Source: Vibrio sp. 10N.286.49.B1
Lineage (GTDB): Bacteria > Pseudomonadota > Gammaproteobacteria > Enterobacterales > Vibrionaceae
NCBI RefSeq assembly: GCF_002873335.1
Contig: NZ_MCUW01000001.1
Span: 1-64,000 of the forward strand
Reading direction: 5' to 3'
DNA: 64,000 bases
Part shown: positions 56,388 through 64,000 of the stretch, in pieces
How positions within the stretch are numbered: the stretch's first letter is position 1
How the letters are laid out: every line of letters begins with the position of its first letter
Notes under the pieces: model-generated
Database searches by the model: none
Seen by the model: only the letters and a program-made list of their open reading frames with translations
Told to the model about the DNA's origin: nothing
Made by a program: the position numbers and the translations under genes

Positions 56388-56943
56388 TTTGTTGCCCCCT
56401 TGGTGATGCGCTAGACTCCATCATATCTTTGAGCTGGTTCCTGGCTCTAAACAGTCGGGTCATGACGGTATTTTTGTTTAAATCGAGTATGTCACCAATC
56501 TCTTCGCCACTAAAGCCAGCCACGACTTGTAAAAAAAGCGGTTCGCGATACTCAACATCGAGTTTCATTATCTGGGCGTGAAGCCATTCTTGTTGATGGT
56601 GCGGGTCATCAGATACCTTGGCCTCGTTGCCAAAATCATCGATATCCACGAGATCGAACTGCTTGCGCTCAAAGCGTCTTGCATTTTCACGTCGTAGTAT
56701 CGTGATTAGCCACGATTTTGCCGCCTTTTCGTCTTGGAGGCTATCTAAAGATTTCCAAGCGCGGAGGCAGGTTTCTTGAACCAAGTCTTCCGCAATGCTC
56801 TTGTCTTTACATAACCAATAAGCATATCGGAACAGGTCACGATGATAGGCACGTACAAGTGCTTCGTATTTTCTTTGTTTATCCATATCTAAGTTGACCG
56901 GACTATCTGAAAATTTATTTCGAATTTTTTTTATCACTGACAC
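56380..56943 (-). CDS. ECF-type sigma-70 family sigma factor
   Basis: A 187-residue sigma factor with only regions 2 (YHRDLFRYAYWLCKDKSIAEDLVQETCLRAWKSLDSL) and 4 (FSGEEIGDILDLNKNTVMTRLFRARNQLKDM), the ECF layout. GTG start at 56943 with a gggg-rich ribosome site; a later ATG at 56886 would remove 19 residues. Divergent from fadI. Its target promoters are not visible. Confidence 0.88.
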   Translation of the reverse strand: MSVIKKIRNKFSDSPVNLDMDKQRKYEALVRAYHRDLFRYAYWLCKDKSIAEDLVQETCLRAWKSLDSLQDEKAAKSWLITILRRENARRFERKQFDLVDIDDFGNEAKVSDDPHHQQEWLHAQIMKLDVEYREPLFLQVVAGFSGEEIGDILDLNKNTVMTRLFRARNQLKDMMESSASPRGQQNG

Positions 56944-57057
56944 AGGAGCCCCCGTTTTTGCTCTGTGATTGGCATTTTGTGTTACATAAAGCCAGTAAAG
57001 TCACTCAAAATTGATCTACTGCAAATTTTATAAACGCGAAATCGTTATATTAGTTTC

Positions 57058-57221
57058 TGTCATCTCGTTGGTTTTTCGAAACCGACATGTTGAGCAAGAT
57101 GACACTTCCTTTTGAAGGCTGACTTTACTTTCTCCTAATCAGGAAACTGATTATTTTCAATTGGCGCAAGTTAATTGCTTTATACATTCCGACCACACAA
57201 TTGATTGTGTGGTTTTTTTTT
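57058..57221 (+). ncRNA. Candidate small RNA between the sigma factor and fadI
   Basis: No reading frame fits the 570-base gap 56944-57513, yet a strong terminator stands in it at 57192-57221. A TATATT box at 57046-57051 would start an RNA near 57058. Its 5' part can fold: tgtcatct pairs with agatgaca around an inner gttggttt-ttcg-aaaccgac hairpin. Size about 160 bases. The -35 is poor. Not matched to a known sRNA family. Confidence 0.4.
57192..57221 (+). terminator. Orphan terminator in the sigma-fadI gap
   Basis: Stem accacacaa / ttgtgtggt, loop ttga, and a run of nine or more T. No gene precedes it on the plus strand. Confidence 0.85.
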
Positions 57222-57450
57222 ACCTGTCATTTACTTTTCTACGGCACTTTTTCTGGGTGACAATCGTTCGCCAGCGACTTTTAAATGAGGCGCGACGCCA
57301 TAGGTGTTTTTTATACGCTGTTCGCTAACTTACTTTTAAATAACATAAAACCTACTGCTATTCTCACCCAATTGAACGAAATCTCATATTCAATTTTGGT
57401 CGACCCTATCACGTTATTCAATAAAGACTCGAAATTTTATCAAACGAACG

Positions 57451-57497
57451 TTTTAAATCTTTAACATCTTCGTTACAATGTCGTGGTCAGACCTCTT
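57451..57497 (+). promoter_or_regulatory. fadI promoter and FadR-like operator
   Basis: TACAAT -10 box at 57474-57479 with a weak -35 (TTTTAA) 17 bases upstream. The operator-like tcgtggtcagacctctt (57481-57497) covers the expected start near 57486; TGGTC-N-GACCT is the FadR core. Upstream, aattgaa (57370) and ttcaatt (57389) form another dyad. Confidence 0.55.
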
Positions 57498-57513
57498 ATT
57501 GAAAGGATAAACT

Positions 57514-58836
57514 ATGAGCAATCAGGATGTGAGGAAGCTCGACCTTACCACACGCAATGGTGAGCGAATCGCCATTGTTGCAGGGCTTCGTACTCCCTTC
57601 GCAAAACAAAGCACAGAATTCGGGCAGGTTCCTGCCGTTGATTTAGGTAAAATGGTTGTTGCAGAAATGATGGCAAGAACTGATATCGACCCTAAATTGG
57701 TACAGCAAGTCGTCTTTGGCCAAGTGGTGCAAATGCCAGAGGCGCCGAACATTGCTCGCGAGATCGTGCTAGGTACAGGAATGGACATCCACACTGATGC
57801 TTACAGTGTCACCCGCGCATGTGCGACTAGCTTTCAAGCGGCAGCGAACGTCTGCGAAAGTATCATGTCGGGAACGATTGATGTGGGAATAGCCGGTGGC
57901 GCCGATTCTTCTTCAGTCCTGCCTATTGGTGTATCTAAAACACTGGCGGCGAATTTGCTTGCGCTAAGCAAGACCAAAACTGTCGGACAAAAGCTGAGTA
58001 TTCTAAAGAAGCTCTCTCTTAAAGATTTGATGCCCGTTCCCCCTGCTGTCGCTGAATATTCAACGGGTCAGTCAATGGGGCAAACCGCGGAACAAATGGC
58101 CAAGTCATACGGCATTACTCGTCTCGAGCAAGATGAACTCGCACACCGGTCGCATAGCTTGGCGTCGCAAGCCTGGAAAGACGGCAAGGTGAGAGATGAG
58201 GTGATGACCGCTTTCCCTGAACCGTATCGAAAGTATTTAGACGAAGATAACAACATTCGTCATGACTCGTCGCTGGCCGGTTATGCAAAACTGCGCCCAG
58301 CATTTGATCGCCAATACGGAACCGTGACGGCCGCGAACAGTACGCCGCTTACCGATGGTGCGGCGGCAATTATGATGATGCGCGAAGGCCGAGCAAAAGA
58401 GTTGGGCTTGGAGATCAAAGGTTACATACGTTCTTATGCGTTTTCTGCGATAGGTGTACAAAAAGATATGTTAATGGGCCCATCGTATGCGACCCCAATG
58501 GCACTTGATCGCGCGGGTATTTCGTTATCGGATCTAACGCTTATCGATATGCACGAAGCCTTTGCAGCGCAAGCGTTGTCGAACGTGAAAATGTTTGGCA
58601 GTGATAAGTTTGCTAAAGAGATGCTGGGGCGCGACAAAGCGATCGGCGAAATCGATATGGATAAATTTAACGTGCTTGGTGGTTCTATTGCCTACGGTCA
58701 CCCGTTTGCGGCGACGGGGGCACGAATGATTACCCAAACTCTTAATGAGCTACAAAGACGTGGCGGTGGATTGGCGTTGAATACCGCTTGTGCGGCTGGT
58801 GGTCTTGGTGCAGCGATGATTTTGGAGGTGGAATAA
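57514..58836 (+). CDS. fadI: Acetyl-CoA acyltransferase (beta-ketothiolase) FadI
   Basis: Thiolase of the fatty-acid oxidation complex; it cleaves 3-ketoacyl-CoA. 440 residues. Active-site Cys in [11 protein letters not shown] (Cys103), then [17 protein letters not shown] and [13 protein letters not shown] with the second Cys. A good aaagga ribosome site. Its stop overlaps the fadJ start (TAATG), so the alpha and beta subunits are coupled. Confidence 0.97.
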   Translation: MSNQDVRKLDLTTRNGERIAIVAGLRTPFAKQSTEFGQVPAVDLGKMVVAEMMARTDIDPKLVQQVVFGQVVQMPEAPNIAREIVLGTGMDIHTDAYSVTRACATSFQAAANVCESIMSGTIDVGIAGGADSSSVLPIGVSKTLAANLLALSKTKTVGQKLSILKKLSLKDLMPVPPAVAEYSTGQSMGQTAEQMAKSYGITRLEQDELAHRSHSLASQAWKDGKVRDEVMTAFPEPYRKYLDEDNNIRHDSSLAGYAKLRPAFDRQYGTVTAANSTPLTDGAAAIMMMREGRAKELGLEIKGYIRSYAFSAIGVQKDMLMGPSYATPMALDRAGISLSDLTLIDMHEAFAAQALSNVKMFGSDKFAKEMLGRDKAIGEIDMDKFNVLGGSIAYGHPFAATGARMITQTLNELQRRGGGLALNTACAAGGLGAAMILEVE

Positions 58837-60950
58837 TGAGTGATCAAAAAGCATTTCAGCTAACAGTAGATGAGCAAAACATTGCTTGGTTAAGTATTGA
58901 CGTACCAAACGAAAAAATGAACACGCTGCAAGCGGCATTCGCTGACGAGATGGCGGATGTATTTGGTCAACTCGATGCACAGAAATCGTCCCTTAAAGGG
59001 TTGATCCTACATTCTTTAAAACCCGATAATTTTGTCGCTGGCGCAGACGTTCGTATGTTGGCGGCTTGCACGTCCGCTGACGAGGCACAAAGCCTTGCGG
59101 CAAAAGGACAAGAGATGTTTGGCCGACTGGCTGGCATGCCGTTTCCTGTGGTTGCTGCGATACATGGTCCTTGTCTAGGCGGGGGGCTAGAGCTAGCCTT
59201 GGCTTGTGATTACCGTGTATGTACGGACGCTGGGATTACTAAGTTGGGACTGCCTGAGGTTCAACTTGGCTTGTTGCCAGGTTCCGGCGGCACGCAGCGC
59301 CTGCCTCGATTGATTGGCTTATTGCCATCATTAGATTTGATCCTTACCGGCAAGCAACTTCGCGCTAAGAAAGCGAAGAAATTAGGTGTTGTTGACGCCA
59401 TGGTGCCAGAAACCATCTTGCTGGATGTGGCTAAGCAGTTCTTAGACAAAGGTAAAAAGCGCAAAACGAAAAAACTGTCTAATAAAGAACTGGTCATGGC
59501 TGGCACAGGACTTGGGCGAAAAGTGATCTTTGACCAAGCAGCGAAGAAGACCCACGCTAAAACTCGTGGTAATTACCCTGCGGCTGATGCCATCCTTGCC
59601 GTCATTCGTTACGGCCTAGAAAAAGGCATGGCGAAAGGGTTGGAATACGAGGCTAAACGCTTTGGTGAGTTGGTTATGAGCTCCGAATCTAAAGCGTTAC
59701 GCTCTATCTTCTTTGCAACGACAGAAATGAAGAAAGAATTGGGTCGTGATGCTCAACCTAAAACGGTGAAAAATGCCGTGGTCTTAGGTGGGGGGTTGAT
59801 GGGCGCAGGCATTACTCACGTCACGGTGAGCAAGGCTAAGGCGTCGGTGCGAATCAAAGATGTGGCGAATGAAGGCGTACTTAATGCCTTAAGCTACAAC
59901 TACAAGCTGTATGAGAAAAAGCGTAAGCGCCGCATTATATCTAAAGCGGAACTGCAATCACAGATGCTACAAATGGCAGGAGGCACGGACTTTACCGGCT
60001 TCGATCAAGCCGATGTTGTGGTGGAAGCGGTCTTTGAAGATTTGGCGCTTAAACAGCAGATGGTAAAAGATGTCGAAACTCATGCGCGTCCAGATACTAT
60101 TTTTGCCACCAATACGTCATCGCTGCCTATTCGTCAGATTGCCGAACAAGCACAACGGCCTGAAAATGTGGTGGGGCTGCATTATTTCAGCCCAGCCGAT
60201 AAGATGCCACTGGTTGAGGTTATCCCACATGACACCACCTCTGATGAGGCAGTAGCAACCGCGGTTAGCTTAGCGAAGAAGCAAGGTAAAACCCCCATAG
60301 TGGTTAAAGACCAGGCGGGTTTCTACGTGAACCGAATCTTGGCGCCTTACATGAATGAAGCCGCCAACGTTCTTTTGGCTAATGAGCCGATTGAAGCCCT
60401 AGATAAAGCATTGCTTAACTTTGGCTTTCCTGTTGGGCCTATTACGCTTCTCGACGAGGTTGGGGTTGATATCGGCGCAAAAATTATGCCTATTTTGGTT
60501 GCAGAATTGGGCGAGCGATTCCAAGGGCCGGATGTCTTTGACAAGCTGTTGAATGATGGCCGAAAAGGCAGAAAATCGGGCAAAGGCTTTTATACCTATA
60601 AAGGTAAGAAAAAGTCAGTCGATAGCTCAGTTTATAGTGTGCTCGGGCTGAAACCGGAAGCGAAGTCGTCAGAAAAAGAGATGGCGTTGCGTTGCGTATT
60701 ACCGATGTTGAATGAGGCGGTTCGTTGTTTAGATGAAGGCATCATTCAAAGCCCAAGAGATGGCGATATTGGCGCAATCTTCGGGATTGGTTTCCCGCCG
60801 TTCCTTGGGGGACCGTTCCACTATATGGATACGCTCGGTATCACTAAGGTGGTTGAGATGATGAACGAACACGCGCAAAAACATGGTGATCGATTTGCAC
60901 CGTGTGACGGCTTGCTAACTCGAGCGGGTCTAAACGAGACGTTCTACTAA
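58836..60950 (+). CDS. fadJ: Fatty-acid oxidation multienzyme subunit FadJ
   Basis: A 704-residue enoyl-CoA hydratase/3-hydroxyacyl-CoA dehydrogenase. N-terminal crotonase domain with [19 protein letters not shown] and [21 protein letters not shown]; the NAD-binding domain has [13 protein letters not shown] near 325; the C-terminal dehydrogenase domain has [17 protein letters not shown] and GKGFYTYK. The frame is open to a GTG at 58788, but ATG 58836 starts the conserved protein and overlaps the fadI stop. Confidence 0.96.
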   Translation: MSDQKAFQLTVDEQNIAWLSIDVPNEKMNTLQAAFADEMADVFGQLDAQKSSLKGLILHSLKPDNFVAGADVRMLAACTSADEAQSLAAKGQEMFGRLAGMPFPVVAAIHGPCLGGGLELALACDYRVCTDAGITKLGLPEVQLGLLPGSGGTQRLPRLIGLLPSLDLILTGKQLRAKKAKKLGVVDAMVPETILLDVAKQFLDKGKKRKTKKLSNKELVMAGTGLGRKVIFDQAAKKTHAKTRGNYPAADAILAVIRYGLEKGMAKGLEYEAKRFGELVMSSESKALRSIFFATTEMKKELGRDAQPKTVKNAVVLGGGLMGAGITHVTVSKAKASVRIKDVANEGVLNALSYNYKLYEKKRKRRIISKAELQSQMLQMAGGTDFTGFDQADVVVEAVFEDLALKQQMVKDVETHARPDTIFATNTSSLPIRQIAEQAQRPENVVGLHYFSPADKMPLVEVIPHDTTSDEAVATAVSLAKKQGKTPIVVKDQAGFYVNRILAPYMNEAANVLLANEPIEALDKALLNFGFPVGPITLLDEVGVDIGAKIMPILVAELGERFQGPDVFDKLLNDGRKGRKSGKGFYTYKGKKKSVDSSVYSVLGLKPEAKSSEKEMALRCVLPMLNEAVRCLDEGIIQSPRDGDIGAIFGIGFPPFLGGPFHYMDTLGITKVVEMMNEHAQKHGDRFAPCDGLLTRAGLNETFY

Positions 60951-60984
60951 CGCTTGTCATCGTTTACCGTGTTAGATGAAATGG

Positions 60985-61015
60985 AAAGCCATCCCTAGGG
61001 ATGGCTTTTATTGTT
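60985..61015 (+). terminator. Terminator after fadJ
   Basis: Near-perfect palindrome aaagccatccct / agggatggcttt followed by T-rich sequence; usable in either direction. Confidence 0.85.
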
Positions 61016-61033
61016 TGTGGTTAATAGACCACG

Positions 61034-63823
61034 CTAACCTAAATCCGTGTCTTTTGGTCGTAGCTGAAATTCATCGATGGAACCAATCTCGAGCCCGACG
61101 TTTAAGCGAGGTGCGTCGAGGTGTGCTTTTCCTAAGCTATGCATGATCAAACGATTGGCAGTACGTGGCTTAAGCTCGTTAACCACAAAGCGAATCATAT
61201 CGGCTCGAGTCAGGTTTTTGAGCTGCTCTAACACTTTTTCGCGCTGATCAAAATTTGTGTCCTTGTTACCAATAGCCACCCATAAGCGCTGTGCTCGTCC
61301 TCTTAGCGTCGTGTCGGGCGTCGATATTTGATTCCATAAGCCTTTTTTACTGCTATGCCATTGGTAATCATCGAGCTCAAACAGCACCATATAAAACGCA
61401 TTTAAGAATTCGTCAATCGAACGAATGAGTTCACCTGGCGCGGCTTTGGGAGATTGTACATAGAGTACAATCCCGGGATGGCGATTAAGAGGCATGTTGC
61501 CGGTACCGACCATATACCCTAACTGCTGCTTAGTGCGAATCTCATGAAAGAAAGTCGCGGACATTAAGTGGTTGGCAAGCGTGTACAGTGCAATGCTACG
61601 TGGCGAAATATCATCACATTGATAATAAACTACGATAGCGGAGTCTTCTTGGTCACAGAACATCTCTCGTTGGAAGCTGCCGTTTTTGCCCAACATGACG
61701 AGTGGTCTCAGGCTCTCTTCATATTGCTGGTCAGCAAGGCGAAGTGCATCTTTTAACGTGGTCGCAATATTGATAGCGCCTTGACGCTGCCAATCACCAT
61801 AGACAAACATGTCGATGTGGAGTTCTGACAAGATCGACTGAACAAATGATGGCAGTTCGTCTACATCGATGGTTTCAAGTGCCTCGATCAACACAGGGTA
61901 GGGTGGATTGTTAGGTTGTAAAATACCGCTCATTTGATTGAACAACTGAGAGATGGGGCGGTCTTTAGAGGCATTTTTCCAGCTGCGTAATAGCTGCGCC
62001 TTGATACTTTCGTAACGGGCCTGATTAAACTCGCGAGTCGCAAAGCGCTGCAGGATCATATTGAGCAGCTGTGGTTGTTTCTTGCTAAAGCCAGAAATAG
62101 ACAGAGTGACCCCGCCTTGGTGCGCGTACATATCATAGTTCAGGCCAGCAACCTCAGCCTCATAGGTTTCTTCTGAGAGTGAATCAAGGAACATTTCAAC
62201 ACAAAGGCGAGTTTTAACGATATTTCGTGGTGTGCTTACTGAGTGTGGGCTATCAATGGCAATAAAAACCACACCCTTTGGCACGTTAAATTCGCTGTCT
62301 TGAAGGTGCCATAGACGAAAGCCATCAAGCTCTTCCAATAATACCGGGTATTCACCGCTGGATTCGGCTGGGTAGCTGCTCAAATCATAAATGATGAACG
62401 GGTTTTCTTCAGGCAATGAGAAAGGCAGATCCTGTGGGAGTGTGGACTCTGCTTCAACAAATAATGCACGCTGCTCATCGGAGAAGCGCTCGACGGAATA
62501 GGGGGTAAAATACCACTCGGCTTCTTTATCAAAGTGTTGCTCTTTCGCGACAAGCGTTACCTTGAGATTGTTTGTCGTCAGTTGTTCGCCAAAATGACGA
62601 ATGAGCGTTTCGTCGTACGCTGCCATCTTGTAGTCGCCGTACATGATGTCTTCAACCTGATAATTCTGCATGTTCATGACGAGGTGGCTGACCACATCCA
62701 GAGGACGCGCTGGCTCTTGAAATTGAAATGCCGACTCTAATACTGCGCGTTTTTCAAGATAACGCCACTCTTGCATCCCATCCGTCTTGATTAGCGAAAT
62801 ATACTGGAATACCGATTGTATGATGTCGTCGGTGTGGTTGAGCCCTTCTTGAGTCAGCGTCATACCGACAGAAAACTCCCGAAAGTTACTGCCTGATGCG
62901 CCGCCACCTGCGGATAGTGACGTGATCCAGCCTTTGTTTTTCAAAAACAACATTAAGCTGCCGCTGCCTTCATGTCCCAATAAATTGGCAAAATAGGACA
63001 AGGGTTTGCTGTGGTAGTATTGGTTGGTCTCTGGCATCGGAAATGCCAGGGTCAATCGACGAATTTCTTTGATGGGTTCCACTCGAACCACGACACCGGT
63101 ATTTTCTGGCGTCATGTAGGGGGTTTCAACCCGTTTTCCTGCGCGTTGTTGATTAGTGACGGACCTGAATTTATCTTCAACCCATTGCTGGAGTTCATCT
63201 AGGTCATGCGGACCGATGAGTGCAAGAGTCATGAGATCCGCCGAGTACTCTTGTTGGTGGAAGTGTAAGATCTCATCTCGGATTGACTTGCCGTTTCGGT
63301 CGCTTAGCGTATCGAGATTGCCGACAGAGAACTTGGCGAAAGGGTGCGCCTGGTTGACGGTTTCTTTTTGTACTTGATATAAACGTCGGCCGTCATCGTG
63401 AAGTTTGAGTTTGTATTCTGAATCGACGGCTTGTCGTTCTTTATCTAGCGCTTCTTCGTTAAATAACGGCGCAGAAAAGAACTGGCTAAAGCGGTCAAGC
63501 CCTCGTTCAAAAGCGTTGGGGTAAATGTCGAAGAAGAAACAAGAATGCTCGGTGCCTGTCCAAGCATTATTGGAACCACCGTGTTGGCTAACAAAGGATT
63601 GAAATTCTCCCACTTTAGGGTATTTTTCAGTCCCGAGGAACAGCATATGCTCTAGATAATGGGCGAGACCTTCTCGATCGTCGGGGTCATCGAAGTGACC
63701 GACGTTCACGGCGAGCGCCACCGCCGATTTTTGAGCTTGTTGATCGTTAATCAGCAAGACCCGCATCGCGTTATCGAGGGTAAGGGTACGATAGGAACGG
63801 TTATCGTTAGGACTTAGATGCAC
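61034..63823 (-). CDS. M16 insulinase-like zinc metallopeptidase (pitrilysin-type)
   Basis: A 929-residue peptidase with the inverted zinc motif HYLEH (His55, Glu58, His59) and the third ligand Glu136 in ERQAVDSEYK, the same spacing as in E. coli pitrilysin. Four M16 domains of about 230 residues are expected; the second half lacks the zinc site, as usual. No signal peptide is evident, so it may be cytoplasmic, unlike the periplasmic PtrA. It converges on fadJ. Confidence 0.92.
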   Translation of the reverse strand: MHLSPNDNRSYRTLTLDNAMRVLLINDQQAQKSAVALAVNVGHFDDPDDREGLAHYLEHMLFLGTEKYPKVGEFQSFVSQHGGSNNAWTGTEHSCFFFDIYPNAFERGLDRFSQFFSAPLFNEEALDKERQAVDSEYKLKLHDDGRRLYQVQKETVNQAHPFAKFSVGNLDTLSDRNGKSIRDEILHFHQQEYSADLMTLALIGPHDLDELQQWVEDKFRSVTNQQRAGKRVETPYMTPENTGVVVRVEPIKEIRRLTLAFPMPETNQYYHSKPLSYFANLLGHEGSGSLMLFLKNKGWITSLSAGGGASGSNFREFSVGMTLTQEGLNHTDDIIQSVFQYISLIKTDGMQEWRYLEKRAVLESAFQFQEPARPLDVVSHLVMNMQNYQVEDIMYGDYKMAAYDETLIRHFGEQLTTNNLKVTLVAKEQHFDKEAEWYFTPYSVERFSDEQRALFVEAESTLPQDLPFSLPEENPFIIYDLSSYPAESSGEYPVLLEELDGFRLWHLQDSEFNVPKGVVFIAIDSPHSVSTPRNIVKTRLCVEMFLDSLSEETYEAEVAGLNYDMYAHQGGVTLSISGFSKKQPQLLNMILQRFATREFNQARYESIKAQLLRSWKNASKDRPISQLFNQMSGILQPNNPPYPVLIEALETIDVDELPSFVQSILSELHIDMFVYGDWQRQGAINIATTLKDALRLADQQYEESLRPLVMLGKNGSFQREMFCDQEDSAIVVYYQCDDISPRSIALYTLANHLMSATFFHEIRTKQQLGYMVGTGNMPLNRHPGIVLYVQSPKAAPGELIRSIDEFLNAFYMVLFELDDYQWHSSKKGLWNQISTPDTTLRGRAQRLWVAIGNKDTNFDQREKVLEQLKNLTRADMIRFVVNELKPRTANRLIMHSLGKAHLDAPRLNVGLEIGSIDEFQLRPKDTDLG

Positions 63824-64000
63824 TTATCTTCTCCAGATTAAGCGAAAGCTTGGACGGGCATACCAAGCATCTGGTAAAAAACGCGTCGTCTCATGGGTAA
63901 CTCTAGTGTTCTCATAAATGCTACTAACAGTTGTTGCCAAATATTCATTAAACTCACTGAGTAGAATAATTATGACGGTTAATAAGAGACACGCAAAAAT
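63824..64000 (+). other. Window end, possible start of a divergent gene
   Basis: The 177 bases hold the promoter region of the peptidase gene and an ATG at 63972 that opens a frame (MTVNKRHAK) running off the window. No strong ribosome site precedes it, and nine codons are too few to identify it. Confidence 0.2.

Noticed and set aside
1..64000. CRISPR array, rRNA, tRNA or prophage
   Set aside because: No direct repeat-spacer pattern, rRNA motif or cloverleaf was noticed, and nearly all sequence is accounted for by chromosomal housekeeping and flagellar genes.

Overview
The window is a chromosomal stretch from a gammaproteobacterium of the family Vibrionaceae. Evidence: the Vibrio-type polar flagellar order (flagellins, flaG, fliD, flaI, fliS, flrABC, fliE-J, fliK-R, flhB, flhA, flhFG, fliA, cheYZAB, parC, parP, cheW, DUF2802), the FlrA/FlrB/FlrC sigma-54 cascade, and the neighbouring ccm, mlaA, fadL, fadIJ and insulinase-protease genes. 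The genus cannot be fixed from the sequence alone. No rRNA, tRNA, CRISPR array, intact IS element or clear pseudogene was seen; the first gene is cut by the window edge.

Layout. 1-5.75 kb: two flagellins, FlaG, filament cap FliD and the export chaperones FlaI/FliT and FliS. 5.98-10.2 kb: regulators FlrA, FlrB and FlrC. 10.3-23.7 kb: basal body, C-ring, type III export apparatus and hook-length control (fliE to flhB), closed by a strong terminator. 23.8-30.4 kb, minus strand: a LysR regulator and a tripartite RND efflux pump (adaptor, pump, outer-membrane factor) placed between flhB and flhA. 30.6-43.8 kb: flhA, flhF, flhG, fliA, the chemotaxis genes and the ParC/ParP polar localisation genes. 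44.1-51.1 kb: a complete cytochrome c maturation operon ccmABCDEFGHI. 51.3-57 kb: lipoprotein MlaA, two FadL-type fatty-acid porins, and an ECF sigma factor with a DUF3379 membrane protein. 57.5-61 kb: fadI and fadJ. 61-63.8 kb: an M16 insulinase-like peptidase.

Regulation readable from the DNA. Sigma-54 promoters with exact GG-N10-GC spacing lie upstream of flrB, fliE and flhA, and a near-perfect sigma-28 promoter precedes the second flagellin. The flrB promoter sits inside the loop of the flrA terminator. FadR-like operators precede both fadL genes and fadI, which suggests one fatty-acid uptake and beta-oxidation circuit. An 18-bp perfect inverted repeat overlaps the start of the efflux adaptor gene.

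How it works together: FlrA with sigma-54 switches on the basal body and FlrBC; FlhF and FlhG set pole and number; FliA drives late genes; CheA/W/Y/Z/B with ParC/ParP form and position the chemosensory array. Downstream, Ccm supplies c-type cytochromes, and FadL, FadI and FadJ import and degrade fatty acids while MlaA maintains outer-membrane lipid asymmetry. Less ordinary points are the efflux insertion and its palindrome, repeat-expanded linkers in FlhF, CheA and FliD, a candidate small RNA between the sigma factor and fadI, and structured repeats around mlaA.
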